From NCBI RefSeq assembly GCF_000341345.1, contig NC_020302.1, forward strand, positions 2,832,075-2,896,074: a stretch of 64,000 nt of DNA, given 5' to 3'. The translations under genes were made by a program, and so were the position numbers. Positions 53,879-62,732 of this stretch are shown here, one piece after another. The stretch comes from Corynebacterium halotolerans YIM 70093 = DSM 44683 (lineage in GTDB: Bacteria; Actinomycetota; Actinomycetes; Mycobacteriales; Mycobacteriaceae). Numbering within the stretch: the first letter of the stretch is position 1; every line of letters starts with the position of its first letter. The notes below the pieces were generated by a model. The model ran no database searches and was not told where the DNA came from. It saw only the letters and a program-made list of their open reading frames with translations.

Positions 53879-54685
53879 GTGACTAGTCCTGATTTTTCCC
53901 AGAGTTCCCCCGGCCCCTCCTCCGCGGATCGCCCCCTCGGCGATCTGCCGGCCGGCCGACCCCCGCAGACCGAGTTCGATGACGGCCTCGACTACCCGCG
54001 CCTGGGCGCGGTCAGCTTCCGCCGCGGCACACTGACGGACAACCAGGAAAAGCTGTGGGAGGAGAACTGGCCGCGCCTGGGCCGGGTGCTCTCCGACGAG
54101 ACCATCGACGTCGACGCCTGGTTCGGCCGCGCCGGTGCCCCCACCGTCCTGGAGATCGGTTCCGGCACCGGCACCTCGACGGCCGCGATGGCGCCGCTGG
54201 AGGCCGACACCAACGTCATCGCCGTGGAGCTGTACAAGCCGGGCCTGGCGAAACTGCTGGGCGCGGTCGTGCGCGGCGGCATCGACAACATCCGCATGGT
54301 CCGCGGCGACGGCATCGAGGTGCTCGCCCGCATGATCGCCCCGGCCAGTCTCGACGGGGTGCGGATCTTCTTCCCGGATCCCTGGCCGAAGGCGCGCCAC
54401 CACAAGCGCCGCATCATCCAGTCCGGGCCGCTGCACCTGATCGCCACCCGGCTCAAGCCGGGCGGGGTGCTGCACGTGGCCACCGACCACGCCGACTACG
54501 CCGAATGGATCTCCGAGCTGGTGGACGTTGAGCCGTTGCTCGAGTACCGGGGCTGGCCGTGGGACGAGGCCCCGCTACTGACGGACCGGCAGGTGATCAC
54601 CAAGTTCGAGGGCAAGGGCCTGGACAAGGACCACACCATCAACGAATTCCTGTGGCAGCGCACCGAGGCGCCGGCCGAGGACTGA
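53879..54685 (+). CDS. trmB: tRNA (guanine-N7-)-methyltransferase TrmB
   Basis: Methylates G46 of tRNAs with SAM. 268 aa from GTG at 53879; TTG at 53843 is an upstream alternative. Motifs: [30 protein letters not shown] (SAM site), [12 protein letters not shown], and [16 protein letters not shown], diagnostic of TrmB. In Corynebacteriales it is linked to the NYN and MmpL3 genes (Rv0208c-Rv0206c), and the same order is seen here. Confidence 0.92.
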   Translation: MTSPDFSQSSPGPSSADRPLGDLPAGRPPQTEFDDGLDYPRLGAVSFRRGTLTDNQEKLWEENWPRLGRVLSDETIDVDAWFGRAGAPTVLEIGSGTGTSTAAMAPLEADTNVIAVELYKPGLAKLLGAVVRGGIDNIRMVRGDGIEVLARMIAPASLDGVRIFFPDPWPKARHHKRRIIQSGPLHLIATRLKPGGVLHVATDHADYAEWISELVDVEPLLEYRGWPWDEAPLLTDRQVITKFEGKGLDKDHTINEFLWQRTEAPAED

Positions 54686-54725
54686 TTCCCTTTTTTTGAT
54701 TCCTTAATTACTGAAATGAGCCACC

Positions 54726-55403
54726 GTGAACGACATCCACGAGTCCACTCACCACTACCGTGAGAACGCCAGCCCCGGGCCGCAGAATCTGCTGCTGGTC
54801 TGGGACGCCCCCAACCTGGACATGGGGCTCGGCGCCATCCTCGGTGGCCGCCCGACGGCCGCCTACCGGCCGCGTTTCGACGCCATCGGCCGCTGGCTGC
54901 TGGGCGAGGCCGCCGAGCTCTCCCGGGAGACCGGGGCACGCGTCGAGCCGGAGGCCACCGTGTTCACCAACGTCACCCCGGGTGGTGCGGACGTCGTCCG
55001 CCCCTGGGTCGAGGCGCTGCGCAACGTCGGTTTCGCCGTGTTCGCCAAGCCGAAGATCGACGAGGACTCCGACGTCGACCCGGACATGCTCGCCCACATC
55101 CGCCGCCGGCACGCCGAGGGCGTGCTGCAGGGCGTGGTCGTCGCCTCCGCCGACGGGCAGAACTTCCGGGAGACCATCGACGAGCTGATCGACGAGGGCC
55201 TGCCGGTCACCGTCATCGGCTTCCACGAGCACGCCTCCTGGGCCGTGTCCTCGGACACGATCGACTTCATCGACCTCGAGGACATCCCCGGGGTGTTCCG
55301 TGAGCCGCTGCCGCGGATCAGCCTGGACCAGCTGCCCGACGAGGGCGCCTGGCTGCAGCCGTTCCGTCCCCTCTCCGCGCTCCTCAACAGCCGACAGCAC
55401 TAG
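54726..55403 (+). CDS. NYN-domain (PIN-like) protein, Rv0207c type
   Basis: 225 aa. LLLVWDAPNLDMGLGAILGG at the N-terminus supplies the first acidic residues of the NYN nuclease fold; VVVASADGQNFRETIDELIDEG supplies the second set, and SDTIDFIDLEDI the third. Predicted RNase-like; target unknown. GTG start, 40 nt after trmB across a T-rich spacer (T7 run), and 14 nt before mmpL3. Confidence 0.83.
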   Translation: MNDIHESTHHYRENASPGPQNLLLVWDAPNLDMGLGAILGGRPTAAYRPRFDAIGRWLLGEAAELSRETGARVEPEATVFTNVTPGGADVVRPWVEALRNVGFAVFAKPKIDEDSDVDPDMLAHIRRRHAEGVLQGVVVASADGQNFRETIDELIDEGLPVTVIGFHEHASWAVSSDTIDFIDLEDIPGVFREPLPRISLDQLPDEGAWLQPFRPLSALLNSRQH

Positions 55404-55417
55404 GAAGGCCACCCACC

Positions 55418-57952
55418 GTGTTCCTGAAATGGGGTCACTTCTCCTACCGACACCGCCGGATCGTGCCGCTGATCGTCGTCGCGGCGATCCTGCTGGTGTA
55501 CCTGATCTTCGGTCTGCGGCTGGGGGAGCGGATGAGCCAGGAGGGCTGGGACGATCCGGGCTCCGACTCCACCGCCGCCGCCCAGATCGAGCTCGAGGCC
55601 TTCGGGCGCGACAACAGCGGCGACGTCATCCTGTTGTTCACCGCTAGGGAGAACCAGAGCCTCAACGATCCGGCCACCTTCGGGGCGATCGCCTCCCACC
55701 TGCAGGAGCTCCAGGCCGCCCACCCGGACCAGATCTCGCACGTCACCAGCTACTTCGACACCCGTAACTCGCAGCTGATCTCGGAGGACGGTTCCACCGC
55801 CTTCGCCGCCATCGGCCTCGAGGGCGACGACGAACAGACCCTGAAGGACTTCCGGGCCATCGAGGACTCGCTGGTCCCCGACGACCTGCCCGGGGACGTG
55901 ACCACCCAGGTAGCCGGCGCGACCGCCGTGGCCGACGCCCTCGACGACGGCATGGCCGGCGACATCCTCCGCGCCGAGGTCGTCGCGCTGCCTGTCGTCG
56001 CGATCCTGCTGCTGGTCATCTTTGGCTCCGTCGTCGCCGCCGCGATGCCGCTGGTGGTGGGTGTCCTGTCGATCCTGGGTTCGCTGGGCATCCTGTCGAT
56101 GATCGCGGGCCTGGTGCAGGTCAACGTCTTCGCCCAGTCCGTGGTCACCCTGCTGGGCCTGGGCCTGGCCATCGACTACGGCCTGTTCATGGTCTCCCGC
56201 TTCCGGGAGGAGCTGGACAAGGGCTCAGCTGTCGAGGAGGCGGTGGCCACCACCACCGCCACGGCCGGCAAGACGGTGGTGTTCTCCGCGCTCATGGTCG
56301 CCGTGGCGCTGTCGGGCCTGCTGGTCTTCCCGCAGGCCTTCCTCAAGTCCGTCTCCTACGGCGCGATCTCGGCCGTCGGGCTGGCGGCCCTGCTGTCGGT
56401 GACGGTGCTGCCGGCGCTGTTCGGCATGCTGGGCCACAACATCGACAAATGGTCGGTGCGCCGCACGAGCCGCACCGGCCGCCGCCTGGAGGACACCATC
56501 TGGTTCCGCGTCCCGGCGTGGGCGATGAAGCACTCCAAGGTGATCACGGTGGCCGTCGCCGGGGGCCTCCTGCTGCTGACCCTGCCGATCGCGGGCATCA
56601 AATTCGGCGGCATCAACGAGACCTACCTGCCGCCGGACCACGAGACCCGCGTCGCCCAGGACACCTTCAACGAAACCTTCCCGACCTTCCGCACCGAGCC
56701 GATCAAGCTGGTGGTCACGAACGCCACCAATGAACAGCTCGTGGACGTGGTCCTGCAGGCCCGCGAGGTCGACGGACTGACCGCCCCCCTGAGCCCGGCG
56801 ACCGCCACGCAGGACGGCACCACGGTGCTCTCGGCGGGCATCACCGACCGCGAGCTCAACGAGTCCGTCATCGACCAGCTGCGCCAGATCGAGGCCCCCG
56901 AGGGGGTGGGGCTCTACATCGGCGGCACCCCGGCGATGGAGGTCGAGTCCATCGAGGCGTTGTTCGAGAAGCTGCCGTGGATGGCGCTCTACATCGTGCT
57001 CGCCACGTTCATCCTCATGGCGCTGGTCTTCGGCTCGCTCATTCTGCCGGCCAAGGCGATCATCATGACGGTCCTCGGCCTGGGCGCGACCCTGGGCATC
57101 CTGACCCTGATGTTCGTCGACGGCGTGGGCGCGGGCCTGTTCAACTTCACCCCGGGCCCGCTGATGTCCCCGATCGTGGTGCTGATCATCGCGATCATCT
57201 ACGGCCTGTCCACCGACTACGAGGTCTTCCTGGTCTCCCGAATGGTCGAGGCGAGGGACAAGGGCGCCACCACCGACGAGGCCATCAAGTACGGCACCGC
57301 GCACACCGGCAGCATCATCACTGCCGCGGCGCTGATCATGATCGTGGTCGCCGGCGCGTTCGGGTTCTCCGAGATCGTGATGATGAAGTACATCGCCTTC
57401 GGCATGATCGCGGCCCTGGCCCTCGACGCCACCGTCATCCGCATGATGCTCGTGCCCGCCGTCATGCACCTGCTGCGCGACGACAACTGGTGGGCGCCCG
57501 GCTGGGTCAGGCGCGCCTACGAGAAGCTCGGGCACGGCGGCGACGCCGCACCCGCCACCGAACCCGCTGCCGAACCCGCTGCCACGCGCGTGTCGACGCC
57601 CGCCCCGGTCCCGGCCACGGCCACCGCCACCCCGAGCACCGCCGACACGGTGGTCACCCCGGTCGTGCCGGACGAGCCGGTGGCACCGGCCGCCGCCGAG
57701 GAGGCCGTGCAGCGCGGCGTCGACAAGCGCGACGCCACGACGCCCGAGCCGGAACCGGGGACTGAGGCCGGGGCTGACGCCGCGACTGACCGCGAGGAGT
57801 ACGTGTCCGTGGACGAGGCCGTGGTCGTCGACGAGACCGAGGCCGTGCGCGGCGGCAGGTCGACGGCCCAGGATGAAGAGCTCGTGCCCTTCTCCGAGCT
57901 GATGAAGCGTCTGCGGTCGGACAAGGACAACCCGCCCCACCGGGACCGGTGA
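55418..57952 (+). CDS. mmpL3: MmpL3/CmpL-family trehalose monomycolate transporter
   Basis: 844 aa RND-type flippase, 12 helices with two large periplasmic loops. It exports acetylated trehalose monomycolate for outer-membrane assembly. The proton-relay Asp-Tyr pairs are in LGLAIDYGLFMVSRFREE (about 253) and YGLSTDYEVFLVSRM (about 599). The C-terminal about 135 residues are Ala/Pro/Thr-rich and acidic, likely cytoplasmic. GTG start with AGGAAGG upstream. Order trmB-NYN-mmpL matches M. tuberculosis mmpL3; C. glutamicum has redundant CmpL1 and CmpL4, and this locus corresponds by context to the one near pck. Confidence 0.9.
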   Translation: MFLKWGHFSYRHRRIVPLIVVAAILLVYLIFGLRLGERMSQEGWDDPGSDSTAAAQIELEAFGRDNSGDVILLFTARENQSLNDPATFGAIASHLQELQAAHPDQISHVTSYFDTRNSQLISEDGSTAFAAIGLEGDDEQTLKDFRAIEDSLVPDDLPGDVTTQVAGATAVADALDDGMAGDILRAEVVALPVVAILLLVIFGSVVAAAMPLVVGVLSILGSLGILSMIAGLVQVNVFAQSVVTLLGLGLAIDYGLFMVSRFREELDKGSAVEEAVATTTATAGKTVVFSALMVAVALSGLLVFPQAFLKSVSYGAISAVGLAALLSVTVLPALFGMLGHNIDKWSVRRTSRTGRRLEDTIWFRVPAWAMKHSKVITVAVAGGLLLLTLPIAGIKFGGINETYLPPDHETRVAQDTFNETFPTFRTEPIKLVVTNATNEQLVDVVLQAREVDGLTAPLSPATATQDGTTVLSAGITDRELNESVIDQLRQIEAPEGVGLYIGGTPAMEVESIEALFEKLPWMALYIVLATFILMALVFGSLILPAKAIIMTVLGLGATLGILTLMFVDGVGAGLFNFTPGPLMSPIVVLIIAIIYGLSTDYEVFLVSRMVEARDKGATTDEAIKYGTAHTGSIITAAALIMIVVAGAFGFSEIVMMKYIAFGMIAALALDATVIRMMLVPAVMHLLRDDNWWAPGWVRRAYEKLGHGGDAAPATEPAAEPAATRVSTPAPVPATATATPSTADTVVTPVVPDEPVAPAAAEEAVQRGVDKRDATTPEPEPGTEAGADAATDREEYVSVDEAVVVDETEAVRGGRSTAQDEELVPFSELMKRLRSDKDNPPHRDR

Positions 57953-57956
57953 GTTG

Positions 57957-59141
57957 ATGGCCGGACTACGGCGGTTCCTCTCCAACCCGTGGGTGCGGTG
58001 GCTCGCGCCCCTGGCGGTGCTGGCCGTCGCCCTGTTCCTCTTCCGTGACCAGCTGCCGTTCCTCGGCGAGGGGTTCCACCGCCTGCTGGAGGCCCACCCG
58101 GCCGGCCTGCTCGTCGCGCTGGTGTCCGCGCTGCTGTCGTTGCTGGCGATGGCCGAGGTGATGCGTCTCCTGCTCGCCGCGGGCGGTACCCGCGTCCCGC
58201 TGATGGAGACCGGGGCGCTCACCCTGGCGTCGAATTCGTGGTCGACCACCCTGCCCGGCGGGCCGGCGTTCTCCGCGATCTTCACCTACCAGGTCCAGCG
58301 CGGCTGGGGGGCCAGCATCATCCTGTGCGGCTGGTTCTTCGTGCTGTCCTCGGCAATCTCCACCATGTGGCTGGTGGTCGTCGGCCTGGCCGCGGTGTGG
58401 TTCCTCGGCGCGCACGTCAGCATCGGCTCACTGCTGGTCACCCTGGCCGTCACCACCGTACTGTCCTGGGCGGTGTACTGGGCCGCCGAACACCCCGGTC
58501 TGCTGGAGCGCTGGGCCCGGTCCCTGCTGCCACGGCTCAACTCGCTCCTGCGTCGGGACAAGGGGGCCGGTCTCGACGGCGTGGTGGAGCAGATCCGTCA
58601 GCTGGAGACCGTGCAGCTCTCCCCGCGCCGCTTCGCGGTGGCGGGGACCTACTCACTGCTCAACCGCGTCCTCGACATCATCACCCTGTGGGCGTGCGTG
58701 TGGGCCGTGACCGGGGTGCTGCCCTGGCTGGAGCGGATGGAGGATCACACCACCCTGATGGGCGTGGTGCTCGCCTACGTCACCGCGAAACTCGCCGGCT
58801 CCGCACAGGTGACCCCCGGTGGCCTCGGCACGGTGGAGGCCGCCATCATCGCCACCCTGGTGGCCACCGGCATGACGGCCGCCGACGCCACCGCCGCGGC
58901 CCTGGTCTACCGCCTGATCTCGTTCGCGTTCATCACCGTGCTCGGCTGGGTGATCTATTTCCTGCACTATGCCCGCCGGGGCGTGTACGCCCGGGACCAC
59001 CGCCCCTCCGGGGAGCTGGAGAACGTCGGCGCGGGCAGCGGGAAGCCCCCCGCCCCTGATTCCGGGGAGGGCACCGGGAGCACGCGGATGCGCCCGATAG
59101 ACTCGGAGAGGACCGAACATCGTGAGGAAGGACAACAGTGA
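57957..59141 (+). CDS. Flippase-like membrane protein (LPG synthase TM / UPF0104 type)
   Basis: 394 aa, about 8 helices, of the YbhN/lysylphosphatidylglycerol-synthase membrane-domain family. Typical segments are SNSWSTTLPGGPAFSAIFTYQ and AYVTAKLAGSAQVTPGGLGTVEAAIIA. There is no C-terminal aminoacyl-transfer domain, so lipid handling rather than lysylation is likely. Starts 4 nt after mmpL3, consistent with a linked role in envelope lipid transport. The hydrophilic tail is Ser/Pro/Glu-rich. Confidence 0.83.
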   Translation: MAGLRRFLSNPWVRWLAPLAVLAVALFLFRDQLPFLGEGFHRLLEAHPAGLLVALVSALLSLLAMAEVMRLLLAAGGTRVPLMETGALTLASNSWSTTLPGGPAFSAIFTYQVQRGWGASIILCGWFFVLSSAISTMWLVVVGLAAVWFLGAHVSIGSLLVTLAVTTVLSWAVYWAAEHPGLLERWARSLLPRLNSLLRRDKGAGLDGVVEQIRQLETVQLSPRRFAVAGTYSLLNRVLDIITLWACVWAVTGVLPWLERMEDHTTLMGVVLAYVTAKLAGSAQVTPGGLGTVEAAIIATLVATGMTAADATAAALVYRLISFAFITVLGWVIYFLHYARRGVYARDHRPSGELENVGAGSGKPPAPDSGEGTGSTRMRPIDSERTEHREEGQQ

Positions 59142-59521
59142 GCAGGTACACCGGACTCATCGCGGACGTCATCGCCATCGCGGTTTTCGCGTTTCTCGCC
59201 CGCATGGCCCACCAGAGCGAGTCCATGCCGTTGACCTTCACCGGCTGGCTGAGCACCCTGTGGCCCTTCCTGCTGGGTGTGGCCGTGTCCTGGATCCTCA
59301 TCGTCGCCTGTAAGTGGGACGGGGCACGCCCGGCCCCGGCCGGCGTCACCGCCTGGCTCGTCACGGCCGTCGTCGGGCTGGTGATCTGGGGCCTGCGCAA
59401 CGGCTCCGTCCCCCACTGGTCCTTCATCCTCGTGGCCACGATCATGTCCGGCGTGCTGATGCTCGGCTGGCGGCTGGCCGCCCGGTTGGCGGGGCGCCGG
59501 AAGGTCGAGCAGGCGGCGTAG
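59138..59521 (+). CDS. DUF3054 membrane protein
   Basis: 127 aa, four helices: IADVIAIAVFAFLARMAHQ, WLSTLWPFLLGVAVSWILI, GVTAWLVTAVVGLVIWGLR, and FILVATIMSGVLMLGWRLAAR. The GTG overlaps the previous stop (GTGA) and has GAGGAAGGA upstream. Last gene of the trmB-to-DUF3054 run, ended by a strong hairpin. Function unknown. Confidence 0.83.
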   Translation: MSRYTGLIADVIAIAVFAFLARMAHQSESMPLTFTGWLSTLWPFLLGVAVSWILIVACKWDGARPAPAGVTAWLVTAVVGLVIWGLRNGSVPHWSFILVATIMSGVLMLGWRLAARLAGRRKVEQAA

Positions 59522-59590
59522 CCGGGATCGAGGTGCCTGCGGTGGCACCGCGGCGTCGCAAAGTTGCACGGGGACGTCCCGGAATCAGCT

Positions 59591-59626
59591 CGGCCCCGAT
59601 CCTCTCCACGGAGAGGATCGGGGCCG
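59591..59626. terminator. Strong bidirectional terminator
   Basis: 17-bp perfect stem starting CGGCCCCGATCCTCTCC at 59591 with its complement at 59610-59626, minimal loop. It separates the mmpL3 run from the leftward small-peptide gene and could end both. Confidence 0.85.
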
Positions 59627-59673
59627 AGGGCACCCGGTCGGGCCGACCACGGGGTGGGCCGGGGCGCTGTCCC

Positions 59674-59769
59674 TTAGTTTGAGGAGCCGGCTCCGTGCAT
59701 GATCATGTTGGCGATCATGATCACGTAGTTGATGATGTCCCCGGACAGGTCCAAGGCGATGCTCAGCAT
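59674..59769 (-). CDS. 31-residue hydrophobic peptide, possible outer-envelope or membrane peptide
   Basis: Short ORF with ATG, TAA and an excellent ribosome site AAAGGAG 8 nt upstream. The peptide begins MLSIALDLSGDIINY, has a Met/Ile-rich middle (VIMIANMIM) and ends HGAGSSN. There is no signal peptide and no charge except two Asp. It could form one amphipathic or membrane helix. Corynebacterial PorA, PorH and ProtX are likewise very short, leaderless, O-mycoloylated envelope peptides, and the terminal Ser-Ser could be acylated; that comparison is inference, and no sequence identity is claimed. A -10-like TATACC lies upstream near 59800. It stands alone beside the mycolate-export genes. Confidence 0.6.
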   Translation of the reverse strand: MLSIALDLSGDIINYVIMIANMIMHGAGSSN

Positions 59770-59924
59770 AAGGTGTGCTCCTTTGAGCTCGAAGGCAGTT
59801 GCAAGAGGTATATCGCCCCTCACTGATCATTCTGTTACACAGACGGCGGAGAAAGCCAATGCGCCGGTGGGATTGTCCGTCCCCACGGCAGCTGAGACAC
59901 ATCCCGCCGGGGTCGGCCCGGGAA

Positions 59925-61037
59925 TCAGGCGCCGCAGGACTCCGCCGCCTCCCGCACGGCGGTGAAGGCCGGCTTCGGCGCGCCCGGCCCGTACAGCAGC
60001 CCGAAGTAGGATTCGCGGTCATCCGCCCCGAGATCCAGGTCATACATCGTGTACAGGAAGATCGGCCCCAGCCACGACTCGGACGAGGTGATCCGCAGTG
60101 CCTCGACCACCATGTCGGCCTGCGCCCGCTCACTCACCCCGCCGTCACCGCCGGTGGGCGCACCGTACTCCGTCAACCAGATCCGCTTCGCCCCGTCGCC
60201 ATGGGAGCTCATCAGTTCCCGGTAGTCGCGCAACTGCCGGAAGCCGTTCCAGCGTGAGTTGCCGGAGGGCCGTTCCGGATAGGAGTAGGGGTGCACGGCC
60301 ACCGCGGTCAGATGGTCGTGCGCCCCGAGCTCGTACAGCCGCCCCAGAAAATCCAGTCCGGCCACGGAGTATCCGGGCATGTTCGTCGCCGGGGCCAGCC
60401 CGCCGGAGATGATCTCCGCGCCGGGATCCGCGGTCGTGATTCTGGGGGAGGACTCGGCCAGCAGCTCCGCGTAGGCGTCCGGATCCGGATCGGGCCAGAA
60501 CCTGGCCAGATTCGGCTCGTTCCAGATTTCGTAGGCGTCGACCCGGTCGCCGTAGCGGGCGGCCACCGCCTCCGCGAACTCCCCGAATTCCGCGGCCGCC
60601 CCGCCACCGACCACACCGAAATCCTCGACCCAGTCCGGATACATGTGGATCAGCATCAACGGGACCAGTCCGGCCGCCACCGCCGCGTCGACGCGTTGGT
60701 CCAGACCACTCCAGTCGTACCGCCCCCGCTCGCGTTCGATGTCCTTCCAGACAGCGGACAACCGGATCCGTGTGGCGCCCAGGGTGACCTGCTCGTCCAC
60801 CATGTCCCGGAAATCACCGACGGGCATGCGCTCCCAGGCCGCCGGCCCCGCGATCCCGAGATCCCGGCAGCCCGCCGCGGACACCTCCGGCAGCTCCGCG
60901 GGCGCCTGTTGACTCCGCCCGGAGAAGGGGACGGTGATGGCGAGCACCAGGACCACCGACAGGGCGACGGTGACGCCGGTGATGATCCAGCCCCTCCGGT
61001 TCGCCGGCCCTTTCCTCACGGTGACGGGGTCAGTCAT
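59925..61037 (-). CDS. Membrane-anchored cellulase-family glycosidase (GH5/GH39-like)
   Basis: 370 aa. N-terminal anchor (GWIITGVTVALSVVLVLAITVPF), then a TIM barrel outside the membrane. The acid/base Glu is in VDAYEIWNEPNLARFW and the probable nucleophile Glu in RIWLTEYGAPTGG. HPYSYPERPSGNSRW lies between them. The ATG overlaps the stop of the upstream glycosyltransferase by 8 bp, so it probably trims or releases the polysaccharide that enzyme helps make. The substrate is unknown. Confidence 0.82.
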   Translation of the reverse strand: MTDPVTVRKGPANRRGWIITGVTVALSVVLVLAITVPFSGRSQQAPAELPEVSAAGCRDLGIAGPAAWERMPVGDFRDMVDEQVTLGATRIRLSAVWKDIERERGRYDWSGLDQRVDAAVAAGLVPLMLIHMYPDWVEDFGVVGGGAAAEFGEFAEAVAARYGDRVDAYEIWNEPNLARFWPDPDPDAYAELLAESSPRITTADPGAEIISGGLAPATNMPGYSVAGLDFLGRLYELGAHDHLTAVAVHPYSYPERPSGNSRWNGFRQLRDYRELMSSHGDGAKRIWLTEYGAPTGGDGGVSERAQADMVVEALRITSSESWLGPIFLYTMYDLDLGADDRESYFGLLYGPGAPKPAFTAVREAAESCGA

Positions 61038-62133
61038 GGCACAACGCCTCCAGCATCTTCGGGACGGTGACGGTCACATCGTGCCGTTCCAGGATTGCGG
61101 CGCGGGCGTTGTCGCGCAGCCGGTCGGCCAGCGCACGGTCGTCGAGCAGCGTCCGGATCGCCGCCGCCAGCGCGGAAGCGTCACCCGGGGGAACCAGGAG
61201 ACCGGCTCCCCCGCGCAGGTATTCCGCGGCCCCGCCGTGATCGGTGGCGATGACCGGAACACCGCAGGCCATCGCCTCGAGAACCCCCAACGGCCCCGCC
61301 TCCGGGGAGGTGGAGGCCGAGACCATGATGTCCCAACGCGGGAAGACCCGGTGCTTGTCGACGTGGCCCAGAAAACGCACCCTGCCAGCCAGGTCGGGCC
61401 GGGCGGCCCGGGTACGCAGTTCCTGTTCGAACTGCTCGGATCCGGGGAAGGCGGCACCTGCAATGTCGAGATGGACGTCCGGAAGCTCCGCGAGCGCCTC
61501 GAGGAGGACGTCATGGCCCTTCCACCCCGTGAGCACCGCCAGGATTCCCACGACGGGCCGGCCCGGGGTGGAGCCGGTTCCGCCGCTCATCTCCGTTGGA
61601 ACCGGGACGCCGTTGGGCCGGACCACGGTTCTGCGGACCAGTCGCCGGACCGAGTCCGCCGTGACCTCGGAGACGGCGACGGCCGCCGTCAGGGCGTGGG
61701 CCCCCAGGCGCAGGACCGTGCGTTGCTTCCGTGAGTGAATCGTGTCGTGGACCAGCCAGGAGATCTTCGGGCCCCGACCGCGGCGCCGGGAGTGGAAGGG
61801 GTAGGCCATCCCCACCGCCGGCAACGCGAACGTCGAGTTGATGATCACGGCGCCGGCTCCCCGGGCAGAACGCCGGATCCGCCGTGCGGTCCGCCACCAG
61901 CCACCGGGGAGCGCGGCGATGCTCCACAGGCGCCGTGCCCCACGCACCCCTCCCAGGCGGGACAGCGGAACGGGAACGTGGATGACCTCACCGGCGAGGA
62001 GTTCAGGCAGGTCCCCGGAAGGACAGAAGAGGGTGACCCGATGGCCGTCCGCCACCGCCTGCCGGAGCAGGTCGACGAGCACCCTCTCCGCGCCGGAGAC
62101 GTCGGCGCCCGCGTTCACCGCCACGATGTGCAT
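61030..62133 (-). CDS. GT4-family glycosyltransferase
   Basis: 367 aa GT-B enzyme. MHIVAVNAGADVSGAERVLVD at the start, WLVHDTIHSRKQR acceptor-side loop, donor site VLTGWKGHDVLLEAL and STSPEAGPLGVLEAMACGVPVIATDHGG (E-x7-E). ATG preceded by GGAAGGG. Leftward pair with the glycosidase and divergent from the sugar-transferase operon, so it belongs to an exopolysaccharide locus that continues past the window. Confidence 0.87.
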   Translation of the reverse strand: MHIVAVNAGADVSGAERVLVDLLRQAVADGHRVTLFCPSGDLPELLAGEVIHVPVPLSRLGGVRGARRLWSIAALPGGWWRTARRIRRSARGAGAVIINSTFALPAVGMAYPFHSRRRGRGPKISWLVHDTIHSRKQRTVLRLGAHALTAAVAVSEVTADSVRRLVRRTVVRPNGVPVPTEMSGGTGSTPGRPVVGILAVLTGWKGHDVLLEALAELPDVHLDIAGAAFPGSEQFEQELRTRAARPDLAGRVRFLGHVDKHRVFPRWDIMVSASTSPEAGPLGVLEAMACGVPVIATDHGGAAEYLRGGAGLLVPPGDASALAAAIRTLLDDRALADRLRDNARAAILERHDVTVTVPKMLEALCHD

Positions 62134-62648
62134 GATGGACCCTTCCAGTTTCTGGGCTCGGTGGCCAGCTGCGCATCCGGGAGCTGAACCTCCGCAGAAT
62201 GCCGGTCGCGCGCCCATCCTCGGGATGCAACCGACACGCGTCCCCGAACTGAGCACCACCCTATACTGAGCCGAACCTTAAGAAAAGCAAAGCGCCATCT
62301 TGCCATGACGCATAGGCCCCGCCCGGCACCCAAGGGCCCCCACCAGCAGAACCAGGGGGATGTCACCCCTCTCCACAACGCCCGGAAACAAGCCCGCCTT
62401 CCTCATTCTAATATTCTGCTTAAATTTTGATGTGGAAAGAGTTAGACTCGGCACCGGGAGACACCCGACGGTTTCCCGACGGCAACCATCCCCGCCCTCC
62501 ATCGGGAGCGGGGACGGCCCGGCAACCACCACGCAAGGACCGATCACCATCCGGTGGCTCCACCATTTTCCGTCACCCACCCGGAATGCCGGGCACACCT
62601 CACCACCAGTCTCTGTTCCCTCAGATTTCAGGCAATCAGGAGGATCCA
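62134..62648. other. Divergent control region of the exopolysaccharide locus
   Basis: 515 bp without a confident gene. AT-rich around 62395-62440 (TAATAT, TTAAATTTT, TTGATG), a probable rightward promoter zone. A leftward -10-like TATAGG lies near 62263-62268. The rightward leader then folds: CCATCCCCGC (62486-62495) pairs with GCGGGGACGG (62508-62517) with one mismatch. The leader could carry post-transcriptional control. Confidence 0.5.
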
Positions 62649-62732
62649 GTGTTCAAGAGCGGCCCCAGGAGATCCACATCAGACCTCCATAGCGAACCGA
62701 CACGCCCTCACCAAGGGCCCGGAGCGTTCTGA
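62649..62732 (+). CDS. 27-residue leader ORF coupled to the sugar transferase
   Basis: GTG with AGGAGG 5 nt upstream, the best ribosome site in the region. The stop shares a base with the next ATG (TGATG). The peptide starts MFKSGPRRSTSDLHSE and ends PHQGPGAF; it is basic, polar, with no recognised motif. It more likely sets translation of the sugar transferase, whose own site (GGAG) is modest, than acts as a protein. The same frame is open further upstream, so a longer product is possible but less likely. Confidence 0.5.
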   Translation: MFKSGPRRSTSDLHSEPTRPHQGPGAF

